Notes: generated by a model not told the origin, from the sequence alone. 64,000 bases of DNA from Planctomycetota bacterium (GCA_963204725.1 CAUJHH010000024.1:62001-126000); one strand, 5' to 3'. Numbered from the stretch's first letter, positions 1 through 10,656 are shown. A program made the numbers and translations.

Positions 1-495
1 ACCCGGTGCTTGATCCCGCGTCGGAGACCCGTCCATGCGCTCCAATGCCCACGGCGGCGGCACCTGCGCGCGTACTGCCACTTCGCCGTTCACCATCACG
101 ATGGGCCACTTTCCGATGCTGGTCAGCGGCTCTCTCGTCAGCGCCAGAATCGGGATTCCACGGTGGTCTGCGTCGAACACCAGACTCCGCGTCTCGATCG
201 CGATCGCGGGCGGCTGCACGAGATACAGCCCCGGCGCCTTGCACCGAGCCCTTGGATCATCGACAACGCGAACACCTTCGGTTGCTGCAGCATCCATCGC
301 GAGCTGGGCCTTCTGACGCCGCGCCTCCTGAAGAGGGAGGGTGATCCGAGCCATCCGCTCGAAGTCCAGAGCACGGTGCGCGAGCGTGAGCGCCTTGAGG
401 CCGAACCGCTCCGATTCGAAGTAACGCATCGCCACGAGCGATTCGCTCGCGCGATCCATCAATTCATCGATCTGCGTGCCGACTGTCTGCGCCAC
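1..495 (-). CDS. Conserved hypothetical protein, C-terminus cut by the window edge
   Basis: An open frame runs from a GTG at 495 to the first base of the window, giving 165 codons with no stop, so the gene continues outside. A purine-rich ribosome site (GAGAGG) lies 9 nt before the GTG, and the gene starts 15 nt after its upstream neighbour ends. The N-terminal 70 residues are helical and repeat-like (motif ALTLAHRALDFERMAR). A mixed region follows, ending with PPPWALERMDG. There is no signal peptide or membrane segment. I do not recognise the family. Its place as last visible gene of the prfC-glycosyltransferase row suggests co-transcription but not a function. Confidence 0.6.
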   Translation of the reverse strand, partial: MAQTVGTQIDELMDRASESLVAMRYFESERFGLKALTLAHRALDFERMARITLPLQEARRQKAQLAMDAAATEGVRVVDDPRARCKAPGLYLVQPPAIAIETRSLVFDADHRGIPILALTREPLTSIGKWPIVMVNGEVAVRAQVPPPWALERMDGSPTRDQAPG

Positions 496-510
496 CGCCC
501 ACGGCCTCTC

Positions 511-1131
511 TCAACGATTCTCAGCGTATAGATGTTTCGCGATGACGCCGAGCAGATCCTGCCACGATCTCGCGAGCCCGCTCAACTCATCCTCCATCAC
601 GTCGGCCAGTGCCGACCAATCCCGCGCCTGCACGCATCGCATCACTTCACCCAGCGTCGCGGTCGTGCGCGGGATGATCTCTCCCGCTGCCTCCGGCATC
701 CCCGCACGAGCGCCGAGTGTCGGCAGGTCGGTCGACAGCAGAATGCAGACCTGATCCGTGCCGTCACGCACACCCTGCCACACGCCCAAAACTTCCTTCA
801 TTGCGTCCATCGCCTGCTCGAGCTTGGATGCCAGAATCTGGTCCGCGACGAACCGCTGCGCCGCCGTGAGGTCCGACAGGGCCGTGGCTGCCGCCTCCAG
901 CACACCCGCGCCGAGTTCGGCCTTGGACGTGGTCGCGAGCGCCACCTCCTTGAACGTCCCCGGCACATCCGGCGCGCCCTCGATGTCCCGCTCGGCGAGC
1001 GCGACGCCGTCCGCCTTGATCTCGACGACAATCCGCCCAAGTCTTTCAGCGTGTGCAGCGCCCGCGGCGATCGCCGCGGCAAGCGTCGGCCTTTCGAGAG
1101 CAACGGCGTTGTCATCGACGAGCAATCGCAT
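511..1131 (-). CDS. Conserved hypothetical cytoplasmic protein
   Basis: This 206-residue protein begins MRLLVDDNAVALERP and has no signal peptide or membrane helix. The sequence is rich in Ala, Leu and Glu and probably mostly helical. A motif such as GRIVVEIKADG near residue 35 suggests a small beta segment. It lies 27 nt downstream of the LAB_N membrane protein gene and 15 nt upstream of the truncated gene at the window edge, all on one strand, so it is probably part of the same transcript. No catalytic motif is visible and I assign no function. Confidence 0.7.
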   Translation of the reverse strand: MRLLVDDNAVALERPTLAAAIAAGAAHAERLGRIVVEIKADGVALAERDIEGAPDVPGTFKEVALATTSKAELGAGVLEAAATALSDLTAAQRFVADQILASKLEQAMDAMKEVLGVWQGVRDGTDQVCILLSTDLPTLGARAGMPEAAGEIIPRTTATLGEVMRCVQARDWSALADVMEDELSGLARSWQDLLGVIAKHLYAENR

Positions 1132-1158
1132 GGTTCACTCCGTGCCCAAGGCACAATC

Positions 1159-1836
1159 TCACACCGCCTTGGCTATCGTGGCGCTCTGGACCCCGACCCG
1201 ACGCTCCCGCCTTCTCTGCTTGTAGATGAGCCGGATGTTGCGGGCATAGATCACCAGACCGGAGGTCTGGCCGAGTATCGCGACAAGATCCTGCCGCCAC
1301 GCGAAGTACGCAAAGAGCATCACCCCGCCGATCAGACTCATCCACCAGAAGACCTCGGGAACGGTGCTCTGACGTTGCTTCTCGGAGACGAACCACTGAA
1401 CGAGCATTCGACCCGAGAACGCGACCTGTCCACCGAATCCGATCGCGACCCACGCCAGCGATCCCCATGAAGTGATCCTTAGCAGCCGGAACGCCCAGTT
1501 CGCCTGCGACGAGACCGCGTCGGTGTACGCCCGATCGCCGAACAGCGACTTGAACGTGGCGCCGTCCATCACCTCGGACGCCCGCACGTCCCTCGACACC
1601 CGCTCACGCGTCAGCACACGAAACGTCGCTTCGGAAGTCGTCGGGTCGACCAGAACCTCAACGCGCCCGCGTGTATGGACCGCCTGGAACTCGTGGAGCA
1701 CCGCCCCCGGACGCATCACCGACTTGTAGTTCCCGAGCCCTGGCGCGAGCACAAGCACGATCCCGATGATGAGCACCGCCACCATCGCCGCCGCCGGCTC
1801 CCACTTCACGCGCTTCTTCGTGGTCGGCCCGTTCAT
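1159..1836 (-). CDS. LAB_N domain membrane protein (lipid-A-disaccharide synthase N-terminal-like)
   Basis: This 225-residue protein has an N-terminal membrane helix (about residues 14-32), a soluble extracytoplasmic region of about 75 residues, then three or four helices in the last 110 residues. The C-terminal block (GFGGQVAFSGRMLVQWFVSE, then WWMSLIGGVMLFAYFAWRQD) matches the LAB_N family, small membrane domains often found beside family 2 glycosyltransferases and fused to LpxB in some bacteria. Its start overlaps the stop of the upstream glycosyltransferase by 4 bp (ATGA). The two probably act together on a lipid-linked sugar. The soluble insert between the first helix and the LAB_N part is not typical of the minimal domain and its role is unknown. 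Confidence 0.8.
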   Translation of the reverse strand: MNGPTTKKRVKWEPAAAMVAVLIIGIVLVLAPGLGNYKSVMRPGAVLHEFQAVHTRGRVEVLVDPTTSEATFRVLTRERVSRDVRASEVMDGATFKSLFGDRAYTDAVSSQANWAFRLLRITSWGSLAWVAIGFGGQVAFSGRMLVQWFVSEKQRQSTVPEVFWWMSLIGGVMLFAYFAWRQDLVAILGQTSGLVIYARNIRLIYKQRRRERRVGVQSATIAKAV

Positions 1837-2713
1837 GCGTGGACTCCGCTCGGTCGCTCCTCACGCCTCGCGTCGCTGGGCACCCGATCGCCCGCCTCGC
1901 CCGCATGGATCTCGGTCGAGGTCACCGGCCGGCGCCGACTCCGCATCCACTTCACTGCGAACAGATCCTGCAGACCTGGCAATGCACGGGTCATGATCCC
2001 CATGCCGTACTTGGTCTCGCCCGCGACCCGCGGCCGGTGATTGACCCGCATCTCCACTACCTTGAATCCCAGGTGCCGCGCTGTTGCCGGGATGAACCGA
2101 TGCGTCCCCCTGAACTCAAGTGGCAGGCCGAGCGCGATCTCGCGTTTCATCACTCGGAGCGAGCACCCCGTATCGCGAATCGTGTCGCCAAGCAGCCAAA
2201 GGCGAAACTTCCGACCGATCACACTCCCCCACCGTCTCACGATATTGTCCTTGCGGGCGTGCGAGCGATCTCCCTGCACCATGTCCGCATGCTCTCGCTT
2301 CATGAACTCGATCATTGCGGGAATATCCGCCGGATCGTTCTGCAGGTCCGCGTCGAGCACTGCCACGAGGTGCCCCCGCGTTGCGCGGAAACCCGCGTGG
2401 AATGCCGCCGACTGGCCGTTGCCCTTTCCCGGCGGCGTGTTCGTCATGGCGACGCAACGCAGGTGCGGTCGCGTCGCCATAAGATCGCGCAGTCTTGCCC
2501 GGGTCGCGTCCGTCGAGCCGTCATCGATGATGACGATCTCGTACGCGATCCCCGATGGGCCTATCGCGCGATCGATCTCCTCAACCAGCGGCCCGACGTT
2601 CGCTTCCTCGTTGTGCGCCGGCGCAACCACCGAGAGCTCGAGCTCTCCGGGTGCTCCATCGCGAGGGGTCGGCGAAACGGGCATTGAGGATAAGGATAGG
2701 GGAGAGCCCATTC

Positions 2714-2717
<4 letters not shown>
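1833..2717 (-). CDS. Family 2 glycosyltransferase (polyprenyl-phosphate sugar transferase type)
   Basis: This 294-residue GT-A fold glycosyltransferase resembles dolichol/undecaprenyl-phosphate mannosyl or glucosyl transferases. Visible motifs are the nucleotide-binding start LSVVAPAHNEEANV (about residue 28), IIDDGSTDATR, the metal-site motif VLDADLQNDP, and the late block GETKYGMGIMTRALPG. It lacks the two C-terminal membrane helices of ArnC-type enzymes; the following LAB_N gene could supply membrane anchoring. The start at 2717 overlaps the prfC stop by 4 bp (ATGA) and has a GGAG site 5 nt upstream, so translation is probably coupled. An internal ATG at 2684 has no ribosome site. Donor sugar cannot be told from sequence. 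Confidence 0.88.
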
Positions 2718-4366
<1,649 letters not shown>

Positions 4367-4558
4367 TCGGGCGGTCCACTCCATCGGGCATCGTTCGGAC
4401 AGCGGCATCGCCAGACTCGGTGGAGACCGGCCTTGTGTCGCCCCAACTCATTGGCGAACTGCCACTCGTGAGGCCAAGGATAGGAACGCACGGCCCGCAC
4501 ATTCCCCCATCAATCCGAGCAGGCCCCAAACTCGAGCCGACTCCGACCTTCCCTTGGC

Positions 4559-4564
4559 TAGAAT
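4559..4564 (+). promoter_or_regulatory. Possible -10 element for fdx-iscX
   Basis: A TAGAAT hexamer lies about 70 bp before the fdx start in the divergent prfC/fdx spacer. No convincing -35 box is seen at the usual distance, so this is only a suggestion. Confidence 0.25.
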
Positions 4565-4633
4565 GCTCCCAAGTCTCGATTCCAAGCACTTTCAGCGGGC
4601 TCTCTCGCCGCGCGTTGAGCAAGGGGTTCATCC

Positions 4634-5032
4634 ATGCACCTTCGTCGATCCGACCACGAACACGGCCCGGAGACCGTGCCCGTCACATTTCTACTGGAGG
4701 ATCCCCACGGGCTGACTGGCGGCGATCAGAAGGAATTAAGAGTCATGGCCGCCAAGGGCGAGCACCTCCTCGAAGTCGCAATGGACAACGGAATCAACAT
4801 TGAGCACGCCTGCGGCGGGGTCTGCGCATGCTCAACCTGCCACGTCTACATCGAAGAAGGCGCGAGGAACCTCTCTGAGTCCACCGAAGCGGAAGAAGAT
4901 CGCGTCGAGGAAGCACCCGGCCTTCAACGGAACTCTCGCCTCTCCTGCCAGTGCGAGATCGAACGCGAAGGACCGATCGTCGTCCGTGTTCCCGCGTGGA
5001 ATCGCAATGCGATCAAGGAAGTGCCCCACTGA
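4634..5032 (+). CDS. fdx: 2Fe-2S ferredoxin of the adrenodoxin/ISC type
   Basis: This 132-residue ferredoxin carries the ISC-type cluster motif HACGGVCACSTCHVYIEEG (Cys-x5-Cys-x2-Cys) and the distal Cys in RLSCQCEIE. It is expected to donate electrons during iron-sulfur cluster assembly on IscU. The first 15 residues are an unusual extension; the conserved fold starts at VPVTFLLEDP. It is followed after 64 bp by iscX, reproducing the last two genes of the proteobacterial isc operon, but iscS, iscU and hscAB are not in this window. Confidence 0.93.
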   Translation: MHLRRSDHEHGPETVPVTFLLEDPHGLTGGDQKELRVMAAKGEHLLEVAMDNGINIEHACGGVCACSTCHVYIEEGARNLSESTEAEEDRVEEAPGLQRNSRLSCQCEIEREGPIVVRVPAWNRNAIKEVPH

Positions 5033-5096
5033 TCCATCGCCAGCTCCATATCGGCACCCCGGCGACGTTTATTGCGGATCGCAGAACAGGGCCCCA

Positions 5097-5330
5097 ATGA
5101 GCAAGACCTTCGGGTGGCTCGACGTGCAGCGGATCGCCGAAGAACTCGCCGATCGTCACCCGACAAGGGACCCCTTCGCCGTTCGATTCACCGAACTCCG
5201 CGCCCTTGTGGAACAACTCGCCGGATTCGAGCCCGATCCCAAGCATCCAGTCAACGAGAAAATCCTTGAGACCATCCAGGCACACTGGGCGGAGGAACTC
5301 GAGGACCTTCCCGCCGATGACGACGATTGA
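5097..5330 (+). CDS. iscX: Fe-S cluster assembly protein IscX
   Basis: A small acidic protein of 77 residues. The signature FGWLDVQRIAEELADRHP, then DPFAVRFTELRALVEQLAGF and NEKILETIQAHWAEE, matches IscX (YfhJ), a winged-helix adaptor that binds IscS and modulates cluster assembly. Length and acidic tail (PADDDD) fit the family. It sits just after the ISC-type ferredoxin, so the pair is probably co-transcribed. The ATG at 5097 lies in a weak ribosome context. Confidence 0.93.
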   Translation: MSKTFGWLDVQRIAEELADRHPTRDPFAVRFTELRALVEQLAGFEPDPKHPVNEKILETIQAHWAEELEDLPADDDD

Positions 5331-5439
5331 AGCGTTCAGACCGATCCCTCTGGCTGTCTCACTTTGGTGATCCCTCAATGGTCCGTCTCGCGATCTCTCG
5401 GCCAGCCAACACACCGCTTTCAAACTGCGACCTCTTGCC

Positions 5440-6060
5440 ATGCCCCGCAAACGCGAACTCCATGATCGTTTCTTCAAACAGGCCAAGACCGAGGGCTATG
5501 CCGCGCGCTCCGCTTTCAAACTGAAGGAGATCCAGGAACGCCACCGCCTGATCAAGCGTGGTGACCGCGTCCTCGATCTCGGTTGTGCCCCCGGCTCATG
5601 GCTTCAGGTCTGCACTGAACTCGTCGGGTCCGAGGGACGCGTCGTGGGTATCGACCTCCTTCGTACGCGCGTTCCACCCATGACAAACGTCAACGTGATC
5701 GAGGGCGACATCTACGCAACCGATCCCATCACGCTGCGCAATCTCGCGTACCCCGAGTTCTCGGGGGAACCGCCACAGTTTGATGTCGTCATTTCCGACA
5801 TGGCGCCCAACACGAGCGGCCACGGCGACCACTTCCTTTCCGTCCGCCTCTGCCGCCGCATCCTCGAACTCCTTCCATCGCTCCTCCGCTCCAGCGGCGT
5901 GACGACGATGAAGGTCTTCGAGGGCGAGGAATTCCCCGACTTCGTCAAGGAATGCCGCGCCGCATTCGGCTCCGTCTGGATCTTCAAGCCCAAAGCCAGC
6001 CGCGACGTCTCGCGTGAGACATACATCGTCGCCAAGGGCTACGGCCGCTCGCGTCGCTGA
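5440..6060 (+). CDS. rlmE: 23S rRNA (uridine-2'-O) methyltransferase RlmE (FtsJ)
   Basis: This 206-residue SAM-dependent 2'-O-methyltransferase is expected to modify the 23S rRNA A-loop (U2552 in E. coli numbering). Seen in order are the N-terminal GYAARSAFKLKEIQERH with the first catalytic Lys, the SAM loop VLDLGCAPGSWLQV, the catalytic Asp in VVISDMAPNTSGHG, Lys in VTTMKVFEGEE, and Glu in SRETYIVAKGY, so the K-D-K-E tetrad is complete. It starts 109 bp after iscX on the same strand and ends 4 bp before the converging metal permease gene. Confidence 0.96.
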   Translation: MPRKRELHDRFFKQAKTEGYAARSAFKLKEIQERHRLIKRGDRVLDLGCAPGSWLQVCTELVGSEGRVVGIDLLRTRVPPMTNVNVIEGDIYATDPITLRNLAYPEFSGEPPQFDVVISDMAPNTSGHGDHFLSVRLCRRILELLPSLLRSSGVTTMKVFEGEEFPDFVKECRAAFGSVWIFKPKASRDVSRETYIVAKGYGRSRR

Positions 6061-6064
6061 GAGA

Positions 6065-7414
6065 TTAACCCGGCGGAATCGGTCGGTCGTGCGGATCGAT
6101 CGCGCTCGCTGGCTGTGGCGGCTCGAGTCTTGCCCGGCGTTCCGTGTCCCGTGCGTGCTCCAGGCGCATCGCTGCGTCGTGCACATGGTCGGGCGCGAAT
6201 CCGCCCCGCTCCACCAGATACGACTCCCAGAGCCGGTGGCTGCGGATGATCGACGCCGCCTCCTTTTGTCCCGCCTCCGTCAACGAGACACGCCCGGCTC
6301 GCTCTTGAACCTGACCTCGAAGGATCGCCCGGCGCCGCGCCACGCGCACGGCGAGTCCCCCTCCCGCCCCGCCGGTCGCATCAGCGACCTCCACAATGGC
6401 CAACGACATCTCGCCGCGTTCCTGGGCGCGATAGAGCGAGCCGAGCAGATCCTCTCGCGCGATGGTAAGCACAAACCGCACTCGCCTGACAAATCTCACC
6501 GCCGCGCCGTGCTGCGGACCAAAGAGCATCGAGAGTGTCATCACGACACCTGCCACGACCGTGATCATTCCCGAGGCACTGAGCGCATTGTCAAATCCGA
6601 GCCAACGGGGCCCGAACGCGCCGAGCACATACCCACTCACGCCGCACACCGTGGCGATCACGCCCGACACCACGACCTGCGACGACAACCGATCCGTCAG
6701 CATCCGCGCCGATGCCGCCGGACAGATGAGCATCGCGATCACCAGAATCGATCCCACCGCCTCAAAGGACGCGACCGTCACGCACGCAACGACAAGCATC
6801 AGCCCGCCGTTCAGCAGCGATGCCGGATATCCCTGGCTCGTCGCAAGCCCGGGATCGAAGCACACGATCCGCAGTTCCTTGAACAACGCCACAACGAACA
6901 CACCGACCACGGCCACCGCAGCCATCAGCGTCCACACCTGCCGCGGCACTTCTCGTAGCGTCTGCCACGTCGCAAACTCCGACCACTCCGAAGGAGGAAA
7001 CCAGATCATCCCCTCCAGCACACCGTTCAGCACGCAATCCGCGTCGAGATCCACGTGACGCCCCGCGCCCCGCTCAAGCAGCAGCACGCCCAGCGCAAAG
7101 AGCACGCTGAAGACCACTCCCATCGCCGCGCCCGGCTCAATCCGCGCATACCGCCTGAGCAACTCGACCAGCCCAACCGTGAGCAGGCCGGCCGCTGCTG
7201 CGCCGACGAACATTGGGAACGCGGCTCGCGTCCCGGTGAGCATGAACGCCACCACCAGCCCCGGCAGAACCGAGTGCGAGATCGCATCCCCCATCAGACT
7301 GATCCGACGGAGAACCAGGAAGTTCCCGACAAGCGCGCACGACAAACACGCGAATGTTCCCGCCAGCATGGGAGGCAAATCGATCGAGATAAACTCGTGA
7401 ATGCCGGGGCTCAT
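6065..7414 (-). CDS. Metal ABC transporter permease fused to a DtxR-like C-terminal domain
   Basis: A 449-residue protein. Residues 1 to about 290 form a family 3 ABC permease (ZnuB/MntC type) with eight or more helices and the family block RRISLMGDAISHSVLPG. The rest is soluble: after a basic linker it reads VSLTEAGQKEAASIIRSHRL and WESYLVERGGFAPDHVHDAA. This matches the end of the winged helix plus metal-binding/dimerisation domain of DtxR/MntR repressors. The start overlaps the previous permease's stop by 4 bp (ATGA). This permease-repressor fusion is known in some bacterial lineages; whether the domain senses metal here is inference. Mn, Fe or Zn would be likely substrates. Confidence 0.9.
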   Translation of the reverse strand: MSPGIHEFISIDLPPMLAGTFACLSCALVGNFLVLRRISLMGDAISHSVLPGLVVAFMLTGTRAAFPMFVGAAAAGLLTVGLVELLRRYARIEPGAAMGVVFSVLFALGVLLLERGAGRHVDLDADCVLNGVLEGMIWFPPSEWSEFATWQTLREVPRQVWTLMAAVAVVGVFVVALFKELRIVCFDPGLATSQGYPASLLNGGLMLVVACVTVASFEAVGSILVIAMLICPAASARMLTDRLSSQVVVSGVIATVCGVSGYVLGAFGPRWLGFDNALSASGMITVVAGVVMTLSMLFGPQHGAAVRFVRRVRFVLTIAREDLLGSLYRAQERGEMSLAIVEVADATGGAGGGLAVRVARRRAILRGQVQERAGRVSLTEAGQKEAASIIRSHRLWESYLVERGGFAPDHVHDAAMRLEHARDTERRARLEPPQPASAIDPHDRPIPPG

Positions 7415-8685
7415 GCGCCGCTCCCCGCGCTCGACTCCGCCGCCAGTTCCGCCTCGAGCGTCGCCACGATCACCGGATCGATCACGTGCTCGATCGCATC
7501 GGCGGAAATATCAACATGCGAGGGCGCCACGTCCGCGTAGCGAACCAGATACCGCTGCCATAGCCGACGACGGCGCTCGGCCAACACCGCCGCCGCCTCC
7601 CCGGCATCGGTCAGCGCGACCATCGATCCCTCTGATCGGATCCATCCCCGCCTCGCCAGCACGAGACGCACGAGCCGCCCGATCACACCGGAAGGCATCA
7701 CGCTTGCAACGTGGTGCGGCCCCGGCAGGCGCAGCCGCGAGAGCGTGTGATCGGCGTGAACCCGAACCCGCACGCCCAGATGCCTGAGCACGCCCGCGCC
7801 CACACCCCGGCGCGGCGCAGCCACCATCCCCACGACAAAGAACACCCCCGCGACCAGCACGATCGCGGGCCCCGCGGGCATCCGATCCATCCGCGCCGAG
7901 ACCAGCGCACCAATCGAGGCCGCCGCTCCGCCGATCACACCCGAGAGCAGCGCGAGCAGCCCGAGGCGATCGGTCCAGAACCTCGCAGCTGCCGGCGGAA
8001 TGATCAGCAGCGCAACGATCAGCAGCATGCCAACCGCCTGCAGCCCCGCGACCGAGACCATCACCACGAGCGCCATCAGCCCGCCGTCGACGAGCGCCAC
8101 CCGCACGCCGATAGAGGCCGCGAAGTCATCGTTGAACGCGACGAGTCGGAGTTGCTTGAACATCACAAGCACCGCAACAATCGACAGCAGCGCAACCCCG
8201 CCCATCAGTCGCGCATCTCGCTCGCTCATCGTCGCTGTCTGGCCGAAAATGAACGACTTCAGACCACCCTGGTTGCCTATGTCCATTCCTTGGATCGCGC
8301 TGAGCATGACAACCCCCACGCCGAACCACACGCTGAGCACAGCTCCGATCGCCGCATCCTCTGTCAGTCGTGTCGCCCGAGTCATCCACTGGATCGCCAG
8401 CAGTCCGAGCACCGCGCCCACCGCTGCGCCCGGCAACAGCACCGCCAGCGACCTCGCCTCGACCCCCATCGCGTTGGCGATGAGAAACGCCACACAGATT
8501 CCCGGCAGCGTCGCATGGCCCACCGCGTCCGCCACCAGCGACCGCCGCCGCAACATCGCGAACACGCCGACAACGCCGGCCGCTACGCCCAGAAGCAGAG
8601 CACCGACCAGCACCACCGTCGTGTTGTGGCCGCCACGCAGTGTCAGGATCTCCCACACACCCGGTGTCTGCATGGGCTCGATCAC
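7411..8685 (-). CDS. Metal ABC transporter permease fused to a DtxR-like C-terminal domain
   Basis: This 424-residue paralogue of the next gene has an N-terminal ABC-3 permease (about residues 20-290, RRRSLVADAVGHATLPGICV) and a soluble tail. The tail motif MVALTDAGEAAAVLAERRRR, followed by WQRYLVRYADVAPSHVD and ADAIEHVIDP, resembles the DtxR/MntR metal-binding dimerisation domain. The DNA-reading helix is not clearly conserved, so it may sense metal rather than bind DNA. It starts with GTG and overlaps the ATPase stop by 4 bp (GTGA). Two permeases suggest a heterodimeric channel. Confidence 0.9.
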   Translation of the reverse strand: MIEPMQTPGVWEILTLRGGHNTTVVLVGALLLGVAAGVVGVFAMLRRRSLVADAVGHATLPGICVAFLIANAMGVEARSLAVLLPGAAVGAVLGLLAIQWMTRATRLTEDAAIGAVLSVWFGVGVVMLSAIQGMDIGNQGGLKSFIFGQTATMSERDARLMGGVALLSIVAVLVMFKQLRLVAFNDDFAASIGVRVALVDGGLMALVVMVSVAGLQAVGMLLIVALLIIPPAAARFWTDRLGLLALLSGVIGGAAASIGALVSARMDRMPAGPAIVLVAGVFFVVGMVAAPRRGVGAGVLRHLGVRVRVHADHTLSRLRLPGPHHVASVMPSGVIGRLVRLVLARRGWIRSEGSMVALTDAGEAAAVLAERRRRLWQRYLVRYADVAPSHVDISADAIEHVIDPVIVATLEAELAAESSAGSGA

Positions 8686-9509
8686 GATCCCCGCTCCGCT
8701 CTGGCCACCGCTTCGCTCGCCTCCGCCAGCAGCGTCAAACGGCCGCCGTATGTCCGCTGGAGATTCTCGCTCGTGAACGCCACACCGATCGCGCCTGCAG
8801 CCACCACTCGCATGTTGATCAGCATCACGTGATCAAAGTACTGCGGCACCGTCTGCAAATCATGGTGAACACAGATCACCGTCGTTCCGCGGCTGCGCAG
8901 CTCCCGCAGCACATCCACGATCGCCCGTTCCGTCGCCGCGTCGACGCCAGCAAAGGGCTCGTCCATGAAGTACAGATCCGCCTCTTGGGCCAGCGCCCGC
9001 GCCAGGAAGACCCGCTGCTGCTGCCCGCCCGACAACTGGCTGATCTGCCTCTCCGCCAGCCCGCCGAGCCCGACTCGCTCAAGGCACACGCTCGCCGCAC
9101 GCCTGTGCCCACGAGTCACAGGACGCAGCCAGCCGATCCGCCCGTACCGCCCCATGCAAACCACATCGAGCGCGCTCACGGGGAAGTCCCAGTCCACCGC
9201 TTCCCTCTGCGGCACATAGCCGACGCGAGATCGTGCGGCGCGGTACGGCTGTCCCCAGAACTCCACCACACCTGACGCCCGTGGTACGAGGCCGAGGCAC
9301 GCCTTGATGAACGTGCTCTTGCCCGCACCGTTCGGCCCGACAATCGCGATCAGCGATCCCGCGGGCGCGTCATAGTCCACATCCCAGAGCACGGGCTTAC
9401 GGTTATACGCGACCGTCATCGAGTGCACCGATAGCGGACTCAGGTTCGAGTGCTCGGGACGACCCGCGAGCAACGAACGCGCGCCTGGCGGGAGCTGCTG
9501 CGGGGTCAT
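8682..9509 (-). CDS. Metal ABC transporter ATP-binding protein
   Basis: This 275-residue ABC ATPase of the ZnuC/MntB type powers the metal importer. Walker A GPNGAGKSTFIKACLGL, Q-loop GYVPQREAVDWDFPVSA, signature QLSGGQQQRVFLARALAQ, Walker B DLYFMDEPFAGVD and the H-loop VICVHHDLQ are all present. The VDWDFPV block is characteristic of manganese/zinc importers. It starts 49 nt after the binding-protein gene and overlaps the first permease by 4 bp. Confidence 0.94.
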   Translation of the reverse strand: MTPQQLPPGARSLLAGRPEHSNLSPLSVHSMTVAYNRKPVLWDVDYDAPAGSLIAIVGPNGAGKSTFIKACLGLVPRASGVVEFWGQPYRAARSRVGYVPQREAVDWDFPVSALDVVCMGRYGRIGWLRPVTRGHRRAASVCLERVGLGGLAERQISQLSGGQQQRVFLARALAQEADLYFMDEPFAGVDAATERAIVDVLRELRSRGTTVICVHHDLQTVPQYFDHVMLINMRVVAAGAIGVAFTSENLQRTYGGRLTLLAEASEAVARAERGS

Positions 9510-9558
9510 CGAAGCCCACCCACGTCGAATTCGCACACGGGGTCATCCCTCTGGATGC

Positions 9559-10596
9559 TCATGACGATCCCTTCGCGTCCGCGCCATCGGTCGCGCCCAG
9601 CGGCACTGGTATCGGGGCAGATCGGAGTCCGCCCTCCGGAATCTCGCCTCCGAGCGCGGTCACAACTGTGTTGATGTTGTGCTCGATCATGCCGAGGTAA
9701 GTCCCCTCCCACGTCTCCGGCCGTCCCATCGCGTCCGAGTAGAGTTGGCCTCCGATGTGGACTTCGAGCCCTCGCGCCGCGGCGCCCGCCACCAACGCGC
9801 GCACACCGCGCTCCGACACAGTCGACTCAACGAATACCGCCGGGATCCGCCGCGACACGAGGAGTTCCACCAGCCGCTCGATGTCCCGAACGCCCGCCTC
9901 TGACTCGGTCGAGATACCCTGAATGCCCCGGACCTCAAACCCGTACGCACGTCCGAAGTAACCGAATGCGTCGTGCGCCGTCACCAGCATCCGTGCGTGC
10001 TCGGGCACGGTCGCAAGCACCCGCTTGGCGTATGCATCAAGTGCGTCCAGGCGCGCACGATACGCCTCAGCGTTCGTTGCGAACGACCCGGCGCCGGACG
10101 CGTCCGCGTTCGTGAGGGCCTCGCGGACAACGTCGATACCCGTCGCCCACGATACCGGGTCCATCCACACGTGCGGATCGGGATGCCCCTCCGCCCCATT
10201 CGGATGCAGCAGCTGCTCCTCATCCAGTCGCTCGGTCAACGCGACGACACGCCGGCCAGAAGAGGCAATCCGAACCAGCGTGTCGGTCATCTTCCCTTCA
10301 AGCAACAGACCGTTGTAGAACGAGAGATCCGCGCCAGCGAGCGCGGCCACGTCGGTGCGGGTCGCCTTGTAGAGGTGCGGATCCACACCGTCGCCCATGA
10401 GCACCGTCACATCGACTCGGTCACCACCGACCGCTCGCACCATGTCGCCGATCATCCCAGTCGTGCATACCACCCGCAGCGGCGGCCGCGCCGCTTCCAC
10501 ACCGCTGTCGCCCTCCGCGATGCAGGACCCCAAGCCGCAGACGCCCAAGGCCAGTATCGCCATGACGCACGCGAGCCAATTCGTTCCCAACCGCAT
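9559..10596 (-). CDS. Metal ABC transporter substrate-binding lipoprotein (TroA/ZnuA family)
   Basis: This 345-residue cluster A-I binding protein captures Mn, Zn or Fe for the permeases downstream. The N-terminus has a signal peptide with a lipobox (GLGSC, about residues 22-26). Metal-site motifs are VDPHLYKATRTD, HPDPHVWMDPVSW, VTAHDAFGYFGRAYG and a late FVESTVSERG with IGGQLYSD. The short His-rich loop typical of ZnuA is nearly absent, which favours Mn or Fe over Zn, but this is weak. The start at 10596 has a GGAGG ribosome site 5 nt upstream. It is the first transport gene and lies 45 bp downstream of a perfect palindrome. Confidence 0.93.
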   Translation of the reverse strand: MRLGTNWLACVMAILALGVCGLGSCIAEGDSGVEAARPPLRVVCTTGMIGDMVRAVGGDRVDVTVLMGDGVDPHLYKATRTDVAALAGADLSFYNGLLLEGKMTDTLVRIASSGRRVVALTERLDEEQLLHPNGAEGHPDPHVWMDPVSWATGIDVVREALTNADASGAGSFATNAEAYRARLDALDAYAKRVLATVPEHARMLVTAHDAFGYFGRAYGFEVRGIQGISTESEAGVRDIERLVELLVSRRIPAVFVESTVSERGVRALVAGAAARGLEVHIGGQLYSDAMGRPETWEGTYLGMIEHNINTVVTALGGEIPEGGLRSAPIPVPLGATDGADAKGSS

Positions 10597-10640
10597 CGCG
10601 CCCTCCGTTTCGGCCACCACCCATCCGCAGCCGATGTTAC

Positions 10641-10656
10641 TGTAGCATATGCTACA
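10641..10656. promoter_or_regulatory. Perfect 16-bp palindrome, candidate metal-repressor operator
   Basis: TGTAGCAT followed directly by its complement ATGCTACA, in a locally AT-rich stretch 45 bp before the start of the metal-binding lipoprotein gene. Position and symmetry fit an operator for a DtxR/MntR- or Fur/Zur-type dimeric repressor. No match to a defined consensus can be claimed. Confidence 0.55.
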
